Positions 9,632 through 21,986 of a stretch of DNA of 64,000 nt are shown here, piece after piece. The position numbers and the translations under genes were made by a program. How positions within the stretch are numbered: position 1 is the stretch's first letter; each line of letters opens with the position of its first letter. The stretch covers positions 372,001-436,000 of the forward strand of contig JAJJXM010000018.1 of NCBI GenBank assembly GCA_024516155.1, written 5' to 3'. This stretch comes from Pyronema omphalodes (Eukaryota; Ascomycota; Pezizomycetes; Pezizales; Pyronemataceae). Under the pieces are notes generated by a model. That model did no database searches and was not told the DNA's origin. It was given only the letters and a program-made list of their open reading frames with translations.

Positions 9632-11735
9632 TTACGTAGCAACCACGTCTTTACCTCTTCTTTTATTATTTCCTCCTTGGGGTATGTCAACCTTTGCAGT
9701 TCCATCCACGGGTCCCATTCCAGGCATTGGTTCCGGTGCATCTTGAGTCGGGAGCCCAGTTCCATGCAATACATCCCAACATCTCACTGTCATATCCGCA
9801 CCACCGGATACGAGGACATTACTTTCCCTCGAGAAAGACAGTGAGTAAATACTAGTTTTTCCATGGCCTCTCATAGCCTTTAAGCGTTTACCCCCAGCGA
9901 TATCCCAAATGGAAATTAAAGAATCTTCACCAGCGGTAGCGAGGTATTTTCCATCCGGAGAAGCAGCGATGGCTGTAACCGGTGCGCTGTGGCCGGAAAA
10001 TAATCGGACGCTGGTGCCGGTGTTTATATCCCACATCCGGGCGGTTTTATCGGCAGATCCTGTGAATAGATAGGTGCTGTTGGGATGCCAGGTAACTGTA
10101 TCTACGTCGGATAAATGGCCGGCGAAAATCCGGAGGGGGTAAATGTGATCGCAGGACCATAGTCTGGCGGTGTGTTCGTAGGAGGCGGTGGCGAAGTAGT
10201 GGCCGAAGGGGCCGAAGGATACGTCCCAAACTGGTGCGTCGTGGCCTTTGTAAACTACAAGAGCGGTGTAGGTGTCCATGGACCAGAGACGGGTGGATTT
10301 GTCCTCGGAGGAGGAGAGGAGGTACTTGCGATCAGGGGAAAAGGAAACTCCATAGACGGGACCGGAGTGGCCGATTAGGCGGCGAGATTTGGGAATCACA
10401 GGGAGGTTTTCGGAGGGGATGATGCTTTCAAGGGGTGTGCCCTTGAGGGACCAAACGCGGACGTAGCTTTCGGCGAAACCTCCAGCTACAAGTTCAGCGT
10501 CTTGGGAAAAGTCAAGACAGTGGAGACTGTGAGCGGTTTCTTGTTAGCCAGGCCAGCGTGAGATACATTTCAAGGGGGAAAATACCCGTCATTTGTGTTA
10601 TGGAAGGTGTACATGCAAACACTTGGTAGTGCGGGACTTGGGCCACCCTTAATCTGTACCTTTTCCCTATATTCCTTAACCTGTCTTACCTCCTCCTCGA
10701 CATCTGCAATTGTGTAAGGCGGTAACGGTATCGCTTCTCGTGCAGGACTATCTTCTCCTTCTTCCCGCTTGATTTTTGAAAACTCCTCAACTAATGACTT
10801 GCCGGCACTAACGCCAAGTTCGTCAGATCGGGTTATGTCTTTCATTTTTGTGTCTTCTTCCCGAAGCTCCTCTTCCACTTCTTTCATGAGCTCCTTGTCC
10901 ATTGGTAACATCCCTAGCTTTACATTGGGTAGGTTCTCGGATAAGTCACCCCGTCCGCTAGTGTGGCCTACAATTCCTTCTCCCTCCTGTAGCTCAGCTC
11001 CGCGAACGAATAATGAAGCTCGGCCGGGTAGAGAAATAAGCTCAAAATGTTGGTTGAGACAACTGAGGAGAGTTTGTCCACCATCGTCGGCAGTTTCTTC
11101 TAAGAAATGCAGTAGCAAGTTCTTTGTTGTTACCGGGAGCTTCACTCGGTATTTATTAGTTCTGTAGAGCTTCGCAAGCTTGTTTTCTTCGACGTGGACG
11201 GGGAGGTTTATCCGTGATAGTTCTTCGAGGTCGTAGCCATGTGTAGCTTCATGTTCATTGACGTGGTTTTTCCAAAACGTTTTTCCGGGGGTAAGATGAC
11301 CTCCGGCGATCATGGTAAGGTAAAAGTGGATAAAGATTGGGTATTCGAGACGTTTTAGATCGGGCTATTGTGATTAGCTTCTAATAACAGGGCAGTCAAA
11401 CACGGAAAAGCATACCTTGTAGATATCCAGTGAGTTATCAATCCACCTTCGTAGGTGCGCTGAGTATTCTTAGCTAGTCTCCCCCAATAGTTTACACACA
11501 CAAGCTTCTGCTCACAATATGCTCTCTCATACATAACATCCGCGTACTCTTCAGGTTTCGCAATGATAGGCCTTCCGTCGGCATCGGTATGCGCAGACTC
11601 AACGCGTAACATTGCTTCGGTTTTTGAGTATCCTTTCTTGGAGAGGTATTCCATGACAATCTGATTCAATTGCTGAGGTGAGCCAGCTGTGTGTGCTGCA
11701 CCTGCCGGCGCACCAGCACCCGGTTGCGTAGACAT
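9632..11735 (-). CDS. TAF5: TFIID/SAGA subunit TAF5 (645 aa)
   Basis: TAF5 is a scaffold shared by TFIID and SAGA in the nucleus. Four exons (11516-11735, 11416-11459, 10586-11364, 9632-10526) join in phase; the introns are 51-59 nt. A LisH-like segment (LNQIVMEYLSKKGYSKTEAMLR) lies at about 20-45. The TAF5 NTD2 domain runs from about 65 to 190 (SHLRRWIDNSLDIYK, KRLEYPIFIHFYLTMI). A charged linker follows, then WD40 repeats from about 348 to 620, with GHSGPVYGVSFSPD, GHDAPVWDVSFGP, GHLSDVDTVTWHP and GHSAPVTAIAASPD blades each ending in W-like dipeptides. The tail is short and basic. The tiny 44-nt exon 2 was needed to restore the WIDNSLDIYK motif. It diverges from VPS10. Confidence 0.93.
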
Positions 11736-12867
11736 CTTTCCGGTTGTAAAGGGGAGACTGAGAGGGTTGTCGAATGCGGTAAAAATCGGCCGTGATGTCG
11801 TACGTAGTGGTAATCGCGTAGCTGTCGTGGGGTAGGGTGTCGTGATTCGCGACGTTGTGAGCCGCAGATCGCGCGTCGGACTCAGCAGCGCCAAGTGTTT
11901 TAATTTCACGTGACAAGGCGTCCGCCACAGCCAAATCTGGCCCCCGAGCTCTGGACAAACACAAAGCACTTGAAATTAACAACAGCCACAGAGTCAAGGA
12001 AGCCAATAATTTCCATCAGCAACGGGTGAAAACTCTGTATTTTTTGCTACCGATTGACGTCCTTCCCACATCACTAGTGGTTTGGAGTAATTGAATGCGT
12101 CTTCAATACTTAGCCGTCGGGTGCACAGTGTGGGTCCAGCCAGCCATCCCGATCAGCCTATGGTCATACAGCGAAGTCGGTAATGATTCTAAAACATCCA
12201 GGACAATGAATTTTCTCTTTCTTTTATTGTAATCTGTTTTTATAACGCATAGTTGCACTTTGGATGCGGAGACTGGACGTTCATCAAGGTCCAAGTGTAC
12301 ATAGGGCTTAGGGCCGACTCCTAATTTAAGTCAATGGCCTACGTACATCTACTTTAGCAACTCGCGTCCTGTGCTTGCAGCTGTCATGGTGACAGGCGAA
12401 GAGATTGCTCATCGTTCAATGCGAATGGCTGGAGTTGCGGAGTTACAGAGCTCATGGGACACATGCATAATTCACAACAATGATAATAACAAATATTAAC
12501 ATTTTATCTTTCACTGTATTGATACGAATATGTAATTTGGAAATTTCTGGTTTTCAGATTTTCTAACTTGTGGTATTTGTTACTGACCGCCATTAGATCG
12601 GCGCGGAATACTTCCTAATCACGTGTTTCTTGAAGCTTGCCCCACATGCGGAGCTTGCAACGTTGCACGACGTCAAGTGGCAGTTACTAAGGCTGCGAGC
12701 CGCCTCAGCTATCCTGTCGATCAGCAGCGATTCATCATCCAACCACACATTCAGCTTTCATCCATACACACCCGCGACTCCGTGGACCGCATCAAACGCT
12801 TACCGCGAAACTTACTCGATTTCGACACTCGTTCACCTCTACTGGCGGGAATCTTGAAGCTCACACA
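11736..12867. promoter_or_regulatory. Divergent promoter region, TAF5 / VPS10
   Basis: A 1.1 kb spacer separates two divergent ATGs. Open frames in it overlap the TAF5 leader but show no conserved protein. The VPS10-proximal part (12600-12860) is C/A/T-rich as expected for a leader. No specific operator could be assigned. Confidence 0.5.
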
Positions 12868-15800
12868 ATGCGGCCGCAGAGCTGCTTACTGCTACTAGCG
12901 GCGACGCTGCTACCTGTCCGTCACTGCTCACCTCCGCTTTATTGACGCCAATTTCGCTGACAGATGCCTTCAGAGCGGCGTGTTTGCGGGTAAACCAAAA
13001 CTTTCGGAAACAAAGTTCGACAATGCTCCCGGCGCTTTATTCTACTTCGAAGACAGCTCGACGTTACTGGAGCTAGACGCACAGGCTAGAGATGTTTGGA
13101 GGTCTACTAATGACGGCCAGGAGTGGAAGAAGCTTGATGAGGCGATGGGAAAGGCTGTTGATGTCATTGAGCACACTTTTGATAAGGAAAAGGCTATAAT
13201 ATTGACAGCTGAGAACGAGCATTACGTTACTTCGGACAAGGGTGAAACGTGGCGGAAATTCAAAGTCGAGTTACCACCGTCGGTAAGACAGGTACCGGTA
13301 GTATTTAACGCAAAGAACCCGGATTACGTTATGTATCACGGAAGAGATTGCGAAAAATGGGATTTCATCGGGCTAAACTGCAAAGACAAGGTACCTGGGC
13401 AGGAAGTCCTAAGGATATAGTTTGCTAATTTGACCACAGACTTACTACACCAAGGACTGGTTCAAAAGCGATCCGAAGCTTCTTGTGGAAAACACGCATA
13501 TGTGTACATTCGCGCGCGGGAACAAGGTCTTTGACCAAGCCGAAGAATCTACTATATTGTGTATTGTCGATGGAAAAAACAAATTACCAGAAAGCCGCAA
13601 GCTTTTGGTGTCACATGATTTTTTTGCTAATTCTGAGGAACCAAAGCTTGATGGACAAAACACAGTGCAAGGAGTTGCAGGAATTGCTTCCGTAACAAAG
13701 TTTCTGGTTGCCGCCGTTAGGAGCATTGGAAGCGATGAAATGGCTCTGTATGTTCCATGTATATTCTGTTTACGTAGGGATCAATTATTTATTTTTGGCT
13801 CGCAGATATGTCTCAAATGATGCAAAAACCTGGGACCGTGCCGAATTTCCTCAAGACCATGGCGGTTTGAAGGAAGACGCTTACACCATTCTCGAGTCGA
13901 CGCCTTACAGCATCCAAGTTGATGTCTTGAATACTGGCCCTCTGCGCGGTCCCATGGGAGAGCTTTTCACGAGTAACTCGAATGGAACTTACTTTACTCG
14001 CAACATCGAAAATACCAATCGGATTACTAAGGGACTGGTTGACTTCGAGCAAATTGCCGGTATTGATGGTATCGTTATGGTTAACATTATTCAAAACGCC
14101 GATGAGGTCAAGAAGAGCTACAAGGTTACCAAGAAGCTTCAATCCAAGATTTCATTTGACGACGGTAAAGCCGAAACATGGAAGGATTTGAAGGCCGGAA
14201 ACGACAAATTGCACTTGCACTCTGTCACCGAGTTGAACAACCTTGGCCGTGTCTTTTCCAGCCGTGCTCCAGGTGTCCTGATGGGTGTTGGAAACACCGG
14301 GGATATCCTTAAGGACTATAATGATGGAGATCTGTATGTCTCTGAGGATGCCGGACTTACCTGGACCAAGACTCGTGACGGTGCTCACAAGTACGAATTT
14401 GGAGCATCCGGTTCCATCATCGTTGCTGTCTTCGATGAGGGGTTCACAAACAAAATCTCCTTCTCTAAGAACCATGGAAAGGACTGGGAGGACTTTGATC
14501 TCGGCATGGACATCCGTGCTAAAGTCCTTACTACCACTCCTGACTCCACGAGCCTGAAGTTCCTCCTTGTTGGAGAGACCAAGGACCATAAGACCCACAT
14601 TTTTGCTCTTGACTTCGACGATATTTTTGATGGAAAGAAGTGCAATCTTGACAAAGATCATGATGATAAGAGTGACTATGAGAAGTGGTACGCTCGACTT
14701 GATAATGACGGAAAGCCGGATTGTTTGATGGGTCGCAAGCAGTTCTTTTGGAGACGGAAAAAGGATGCTAATTGCAATGCCGGAGAGCTATACAAGGAGC
14801 CTGATGCCGAATTTGAGGTTTGTGAGTGCACGGATCAAGACTTTGAGTGTGACTTCAATTTTGTCAGGACCAAGGATGGAAAGTGCGAAGTTGCGCCCAA
14901 TACAAAGTTGCCGATCCCAGCGGATCAGTGCAAGAATCCGAAGGATAAATACATGGGGTCCAGTGGGTACCGTAAGATTCCCGGAAACTCCTGTAAGGGT
15001 GGAAAAGATCTCGAGAAGAAAGTCGAGCATGAGTGCAAAGACGGTATGAGTAATATCCCATGTCAGTGTCTGCAATTACTAATTCTTATTAGCAATCTCA
15101 ACCCCTTCGACTGGCAAAATTCTATCCAAATCCAATGAATTTAAAGCCAAGCTTGCACTAGAATTCTTTTACCTCGACACTGCCGAAACCGCCGCATCGG
15201 AAGAGGAGACCATCATAATGATGACTGAAAAGCAGGAACTCTTTGTCTCTCACGATGGCGGAAAGGAATGGCAACAGATTCTTAAGGATGTTAAAGTCAT
15301 CGCCGTCTATCCTCATCCTTACCAGTATAACCATGTCTACTTCGTCACCAACACTAAGAAGATTCATTACACAACTGACCGTGCTCATCACTTCAACGAA
15401 ATCGAGGCTCCTCTTATGCCTAATCGCAAGGGCTTGCCATTCCTTGAGTTCCATCCTCGTAAACCAAGTTGGTTCATCTGGCACGGAGAGAAGGATTGCA
15501 CTAGCTCTCTCCACTGCCACACCAGCACTTTCTACACAAAATCTGGCGGCGAAGATTGGAAGTCCCTCAAGACATACACTGGGGTGTGTAAATGGGTTCG
15601 CGGCCAGCGTGAGGAAACCGCGGAGACTCTTATCTTCTGTGAACACGAAGCCAAAGAAGGAGACGACAACTCCGATACCATGGAGCTTATTTCTTCAACT
15701 AACTTCTTTGACGACGAGACTAAGCACTTTGACAAAATCATCGGCTTTGCATCTATGCAGGAATTCCTTGTCGTTGCCAGTGTGAAGGAAGACAATTCCC

Positions 15801-17500
15801 TCAAGGCCTCTGCTTCCATTGATGGAAAATCCTTCGCTGATGCTCACTTTCCTTACGGGTTTAACGTACCCCATCAAACCGCTTATACGGTTCTAGACTC
15901 CGTAACCCACAGTGTCTTCCTGCATGTCACTGTCAACGATCAGCGCGGCTTCGAATTTGGATCTCTGCTCAAGAGTAACTCAAACGGAACTAACTACGTC
16001 CTCTCTCTTGACGCTGTCAACCGCAACTCTGACGGTTTCGTCGATTTCGAGAAGATGCAATCTCTTGAAGGAATCGCTATTGCCAACCGGGTTGAGAATT
16101 GGAAAGACACTCTCAAAGGTACCAAGAAGAAGATTAGAACTATGATTACCCACAACGACGGAGGACAGTGGAAATACATCACTCCACCTGAGACAGATTC
16201 CGAGGGTAAATCCTATTCCTGCTCTGGAAACCTCGAGAAGTGCTCTCTTAACCTACATCATTATACCGAACGCACTGATCCCCGTCACACCTTCTCTTCC
16301 GGCTCTGCAATTGGACTAATGTTAGCCGTCGGAAACGTCGGCGACGAGCTTAAAGGATTCGCCGATGGAGACACTTTCATGACTACCGACGGTGGCCACA
16401 GCTGGAAGGAAGTCAAGAAGGGTCAATACCTCTGGGAATTCGGTGACCAAGGTTCCATCATTGTTATCGTCGACCGTTCCAAAGCCACTGATGTTGTCTA
16501 CTACACATTGAACGAAGGAAAGGATTGGCAAGAGTACAAATTCGGCGAGAAGCTCAAGATCACAGACATCTCAACCGTTCCCGCCGACAACTCCCGGAAG
16601 TTCCTTCTCTGGGGCTACAAAGAAGGTGGCCGCGAGAGTTTCTCCACCGTCCATCTCGACTTCACCGGTATCACCAATGTCCAGTGTATCCTCGACGACT
16701 CTTCCGGTACCGAGAGCGAAACCGATGATTTCTTCCTCTGGTCCCCCTCAAATGTGAACCAGGCCGACTCCGAATCCTGTCTCTTCGGCCACGTCGCTCA
16801 ATACCACCGTAAAATTCCCGACCACCGCTGCTTCATCGGCCGCAAATTGGAACGCTTCCATTCCACCCTAAAGAACTGCTCCTGCACCCCAGACGACTAC
16901 GAATGTGACTTCAACTACCAACGTGCTAGTGACGGAACCTGTAAACTCGTCCCCGGCCTTGATCCTCCTGATCATAAGAAAGATATGTGTGCCGCCAAAG
17001 ACGCAATTGAGTATTTCCTACCTACCGGGTATAGACGACTACCCATGACAACCTGCGAGGGTGGTAGGGAGCTCGACAAAGTAGAATCCCTACCATGTCC
17101 CGGAAAGGATGAGGAGTATAATAAAAAGCACAGCGGACTCGGAGGGTTTGGATTATTTATGGCTATCATTATACCGATTGGTACTGCGGCGGGAATTGGT
17201 TACTGGGTTTGGACTAGGGTTCTTGGAAACCATTTTGGTGCTATCAGACTTGGTGAAGAAAGGGAGAATAGGTTATTGGAATATGTTATCATTGTGGTTA
17301 GTGGTGTGGTGGCTGTCGTGTTGGCTATACCTAGTATTCTGTCTGCTATTGGAGGCTGGATGGGAAGGGTTACGCAAAGATGGAGAGGTGGGCAGAGGAG
17401 GTATACAACCAGATCTAGCCTTAGAGGCAGAGGGGAGTATTCCATTGTTGCGGATGATGAGGGGGAGTTGTTGGGTGATAGTGACGAGGAGGATGTGTAG
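12868..17500 (+). CDS. VPS10: Vacuolar protein sorting receptor VPS10 / sortilin (1472 aa)
   Basis: This type I receptor carries soluble hydrolases from late Golgi to vacuole and recycles via retromer. Five exons: 12868-12915, 12974-13390, 13440-13747, 13806-15043, 15093-17500. The first exon gives a signal peptide ([16 protein letters not shown] joined to SGVFAG). The exon 1 donor GTCCGT is weak, so the exact N-terminus is the least certain part. Two Vps10 beta-propeller halves follow, rich in BNR-like S-x-D-x-G-x-T-W motifs. Each ends in a cysteine-rich 10CC module (about 536-670 and 1200-1340; [14 protein letters not shown] and [14 protein letters not shown]). A membrane segment lies at about 1354-1380, a second hydrophobic stretch at about 1398-1424, and an acidic tail ends in [10 protein letters not shown]. 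Two propellers and this length are normal for fungal Vps10. Confidence 0.95.
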
Positions 17501-18020
17501 CGGCTGCGGACATAGTGGATAGATAAGGCGGTTTTTTTTTATGATTGGGGAGGATGTATTTTATGGACTAAAAAATGGGAACTATAGTCTGTAGAGGAAT
17601 AAGAACTTTGAGATGGGGTTAACTTAACTGGAGCTATTTGAGAAGGTTTCTGGCTGTATTGTACTTACTTATCTGGTACCCCCGAGATGGGGTTTGATTG
17701 TGGCTCATGAACTTGAGACTGTGAAGTTGGAACTTGCTTTGGAGAATACTTAGAACAACATGAAAAATGTGATGTCACACTTATTCAACTTTTTAACCAT
17801 AAGATTTTGACTGCAGTGAAATGCAGCGGTGGGGTTGAGCAACTATATACAAATCAACCAGAGGACTCCTACAGTTGTGAACGTATTCCATAAAAATCAA
17901 ATAAACCAAAACCCATTCAAACTACACAAAACATAAAATACAAAATACAAAACAATATGCAGCAAACTTTCTTTATATACACCCAAAATAAAAGTAAGAA
18001 CCATTGCTATCATAATATTC
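17501..18020. other. Convergent spacer between VPS10 and the 178-aa gene
   Basis: 3' UTR-like sequence with a T-run just after the VPS10 stop and A-rich repeats (ACAAAACATAAAATACAAAATAC) before the next gene's end. No gene seen. Confidence 0.6.
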
Positions 18021-18557
18021 TTATATCTCTTGCCTCTTCTCGTCTGTTACAGGAGCGGCGGGATTAGTTTCCCCAGCTACCTCTCCTACCTCGCAGGGAG
18101 CAGACTCATCAGAGTCAGCATCAGGAGTATCCGTATCCATAGCAGCCATAGAAGCCGCAACAGGTGCATCGGAGATAGCATCTGAGACGGGAGCAGCAGC
18201 AGCCTCTAAAACAGCAGGCTCGGCATTACCATCTCCCAACCCCTCCTCCTTCACCCCCGACAACGCCTCTCCAAGCCCCTCACACAAACACGCCTCTCGC
18301 ACCTCAACCGCATCCTGATCATAATCCCTCGCATCATAAATCGCTGCCACCTCCCCATTCTCCGCAGCAGTTTCATTACCAGCAACAACATTAAAAAACA
18401 TTGATCTTCGAGCTTCTTCTGCAAGACCGGCAGTTTCGCTTTGGAGCTGGGTTACGGAGATGATGTTGAATGTTGAATTTCGTTGTTTTTTACGATGTCT
18501 ACGTAAACAGGGGATGCAGGTGAGGCATGAGAGAAGGTTTTGGAACTTGGGGTTCAT
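18021..18557 (-). CDS. Small hypothetical protein with Cys/basic N-terminus (178 aa)
   Basis: Single exon, not recognised. The first 25 residues combine cysteines and basics (CLTCIPCLRRHRKKQR), a pattern often used for palmitoylation and membrane contact. The rest is Ala/Glu/Asp-rich and low in complexity, with an acidic repetitive second half. The codons look sensible and the start is clean. It probably is a real but poorly conserved, disordered protein. There is no evidence for function. Confidence 0.5.
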   Translation of the reverse strand: MNPKFQNLLSCLTCIPCLRRHRKKQRNSTFNIISVTQLQSETAGLAEEARRSMFFNVVAGNETAAENGEVAAIYDARDYDQDAVEVREACLCEGLGEALSGVKEEGLGDGNAEPAVLEAAAAPVSDAISDAPVAASMAAMDTDTPDADSDESAPCEVGEVAGETNPAAPVTDEKRQEI

Positions 18558-21500
18558 GGTTGGGTAGGGGATTGGTTGGAGGGTTGGGAATGAGTGGTGG
18601 TTAATGGATGCGGCTTGATAAGGGGGTTTTGGTAATGGTGATGGTGATGGTGGTTAATATCTCTGATGGTATTATTTTTTTCTGAAGGGACTTGTTGGGA
18701 TTTACTTACCTACTAGCTATGAGGAGGAACCAGTAAACCAATAACGACTTAACTGAGCAAACGAACGAAGAAGATACGTAGATTGGTACTGAGCTTTAGA
18801 CAAGACACGTAGGAGGAGTAAGATAGGAAGGATGAAGAAGAAAAAAGGCCCTCCTAAGAAGCAAGAAATAGCTATTTAATCCCTTCCTGCTGCTGTGGAA
18901 TCTCTATGTGAACAATGTCAGTGCCCTCCTCTTGAAGCTACCATGCACCGATTCTCACTCGTAGACTTGCGACTGGATCTGGTGAATAGTAGCCATTCCA
19001 CGACAGGAGCCTTATTCTGGGCAAGATGAGCTAATATAAAATGCGGATTAGTATTGAGAAACGCTTGCCCTCTGGGAAGTAGCCTAAGCTAAGCATCAAA
19101 TAGAGCGCATGCATGGGTAGCTTAATTTCCACCACAGTTGGTTACGGTATTCGTTCATTAGTACAGTAGTGTGCTCCATGTAGCGTACTAGCAAACTGTA
19201 TGTTTCCTGTTCGAAAGAATTGGTTCGACTTGATGGTGATTATTTCTCAAAGTTATTCGATGAAACCGTATACTGAGCTATGGAGTCATGTTGATGCAAT
19301 GAAGTGCCTCGGGAGGCTTACCCATGTGGTTTGTGGGTGAGGATTTGGCAGGGGAAGAAGAAATGTTATGAGGAAACGGGGAGTAGCCCTGGAACGTGTT
19401 CAAGTTGTGTCGGGGTTGAGGTTGAGGAGTTAATACATGGATGGTCACTCGATGAGTCTGGGTTTTGTCAAGTTCATGGTGCGGGAGAAAAAAAAAACAG
19501 CTGATGACGGAGAATTAGAGAAACGGCAGCACATCAATAAAATAAGAGTTCAATAAGGGGGAAAGAATTGTAAGCGGGATCAGTGAATGAGTAGGAAGTT
19601 GAATCAAAGAAACAAACGTAAGACAGAGGGAGTGCACGCGAAATATATTATTCCTATTGCAATCTGTAGATCTACGGATATTAACCCAGAGCACCGTGTC
19701 CAGTTGATTGGGGAATAGTATACTCGTCAAAACAGAACCCCATCCAACTTGGTGTGTAGGTAAAGATTTGTTTACCAGATTGAACAACTTGCCAGAAATA
19801 CCAGCTACTACTGTAGTCTAGAGAAACTCGGCTAATAAGGCGAAGTAGAGATGCCATAACTGCTGCTAGTTACCTTCATGGTGGGTTGCCCAATGCCCAG
19901 ATAGTACATACCGTCCATCGTAGCGAAGTATTAAAGATCAGCCGGAGCCTGTATATTGCAAGTTCTTCAAAGAATGCCCTGATTATCAATACAAATGTGA
20001 GTCGAGCGGTTATTGTGATACGCGCACGGTTTAAACCGTGTGTTGAGCATCATAATGTGAAGAACTTGGCTATCTTCAGCTGCAAAGGTTCTTGATTTAA
20101 TAGAAATTCTTCGGCTCAGTCAGACGGACTCTCGGCCGTTAAGTAGGCCTAATGCATGTAGGCGCCCTCCATATATTCCACTACATATTACAAAGTAAAC
20201 GAAATTTCTTAATCGATTGTGGTATAATCAAGTACTTGCTCCATACTTCCAGGTAGCTAGATTGATTATGTGCATGTGCTTCATGATAGGTGCGGAACTA
20301 TTTGACTAGTATGCTAAGGTATCGACAGCAAGCAAAGCCGCACGGTCACAGCTCGCTCTGAACATAATCCTTCTTGGTACTCTAATCCTTTACTTATATA
20401 TAGTGCCCCTCACAAATTCGCACGTAGCAACAGCACAACCATGACTTAGGAAAATTTTCGAGAAAAATCGAGAGCTAAGAGCCCTATTATAGCTAATTAT
20501 TGTCATAGTCATCAATGAATATTTGATGCTCCATGGAGGCAGTGCTTTGGGTGTTTCCTGTTGTACGGGGGAAAAAGTCAAATACATTGAAAGAATGGTG
20601 CGCCGGACTCCATCTTGTTGAAAAGCATATACAGAGAACAGCGGATTTATACTCTGAAATGTGTGAATAAGTCTTAGTGATTGCATTTCGGTCCAAAACG
20701 AAACCCCAAGTAAGTGCATGTTTTGGCCTCCCGTAGGTGGCAAAAAGCACGTGATATGTACCAAGGAAATGACCCGGTTTCATGGCTGATTTAATCGGAA
20801 GCCTCAAACGCCACGACATCATCAGCCTCACCAGCCGCCAACATTCTAAGTAACGCGGCATATGCTCGCCAGAATAATCTAGTTCAAGACAAGACTGCAG
20901 ATATGGCTGAAGATATTTAGATGATTCTCAAAATAACTCGCTGGGTTCACGGAAGTTTACTTCTCATCGTTCGGTTAAGCCTACGCTGTGCCGACGCGGC
21001 CGAACTATCCCGCTCAGATGGTAGCGAGAAAATGCCGAGCTGAGGGCAGAACTGCCGTGATCGATGCTCGTTGCACATGGTAAGACGCCATGCATATCCA
21101 AAATGCACCATTGATAGGAGATAAAAGCAGGTTGAGAGGCAGTTTTTCTCTACTGAATGTACGGAAGCTAGCTGAGCGGCGAACCCTGGATAATAGGAAA
21201 TGTATTGATTTCGGTGTTGTCGGAAGTTTCCGTCAAAGGGAAATAATACGAGTCTATCTGTGGTGTTAAAATTGTTAGTATTGTTTCTCCAACATACAAG
21301 AAATTTGAGCATGCTAAGTAAATTGGTAATAATGTTTCCCTTATGTATATAATGTGTATTGGTATCTATATCTATAGGAATGAAGTCTACTAATATGATA
21401 CTCCCCAGATTTATACTATATATTCTAACAGACTCCCAGAATGTTTTTTTTTTTTTTTTTTTTTGGAAAACTGATACCTACAAGTGCAATCAGTTTCAGT

Positions 21501-21986
21501 TCTCTGCATCCTGTGTTTAAGCAGAAAGTTTAGAACCCGTTGTAAACTTTATAACTTGAACATTGTGCTAGATAAATCTAATATGAATAATATTTCATGC
21601 GTTTATAATTGATAACGTAATTTTTGATATTCTCAGGCGGCTCGTAACATTTGACATTGTGGTTGTCAATGTCGACTCCATAATGGCAGCGTTTTTATCC
21701 TGAACCACGGTAGTCTTCACGGCTGCAGATGCGAGGTTCGGTTCAGCTGTATTGAGCAATTATCACAGTCTATACCAACAGCATAAATGAATCGTTGCAG
21801 TTTGCTCTGAGGAGAAATTGTCATGAGATTTGAACTACAGTTTGATGCATAATAGCCAAAGTGTACAATTATGCTTCGTTGAAATTAATTCATTAAAATA
21901 ACACAGAAAACATTTTAACACCATCCATACATGATCTAAATACTATGATTTCTCTAGCACTTTATGGAATCCAACCTCATCAGCGA
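18558..21986. other. 3.4 kb spacer without a convincing gene
   Basis: I see only short chance frames. Two minus-strand frames of about 120 codons (20390-20861 and 20947-21312) are protein-like in places but have no signature, no clean splice model and no start context. A 21-nt T-run lies at 21444-21464. The region immediately before 18558 on the minus strand is the promoter of the 178-aa gene. Confidence 0.5.

Noticed and set aside
9328..9774. 148-codon minus-strand frame overlapping TAF5 3' end
   Set aside because: It overlaps the WD40 exon in another frame and its C-terminal part translates a TATCTGATA repeat.
20390..20861. Two overlapping ~120-codon minus-strand frames
   Set aside because: No motif, no signal peptide, no phase-compatible splice model; overlapping frames argue for chance.
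20947..21312. 121-codon minus-strand frame
   Set aside because: Protein-like in parts but without homologous pattern or exon context; left unannotated.
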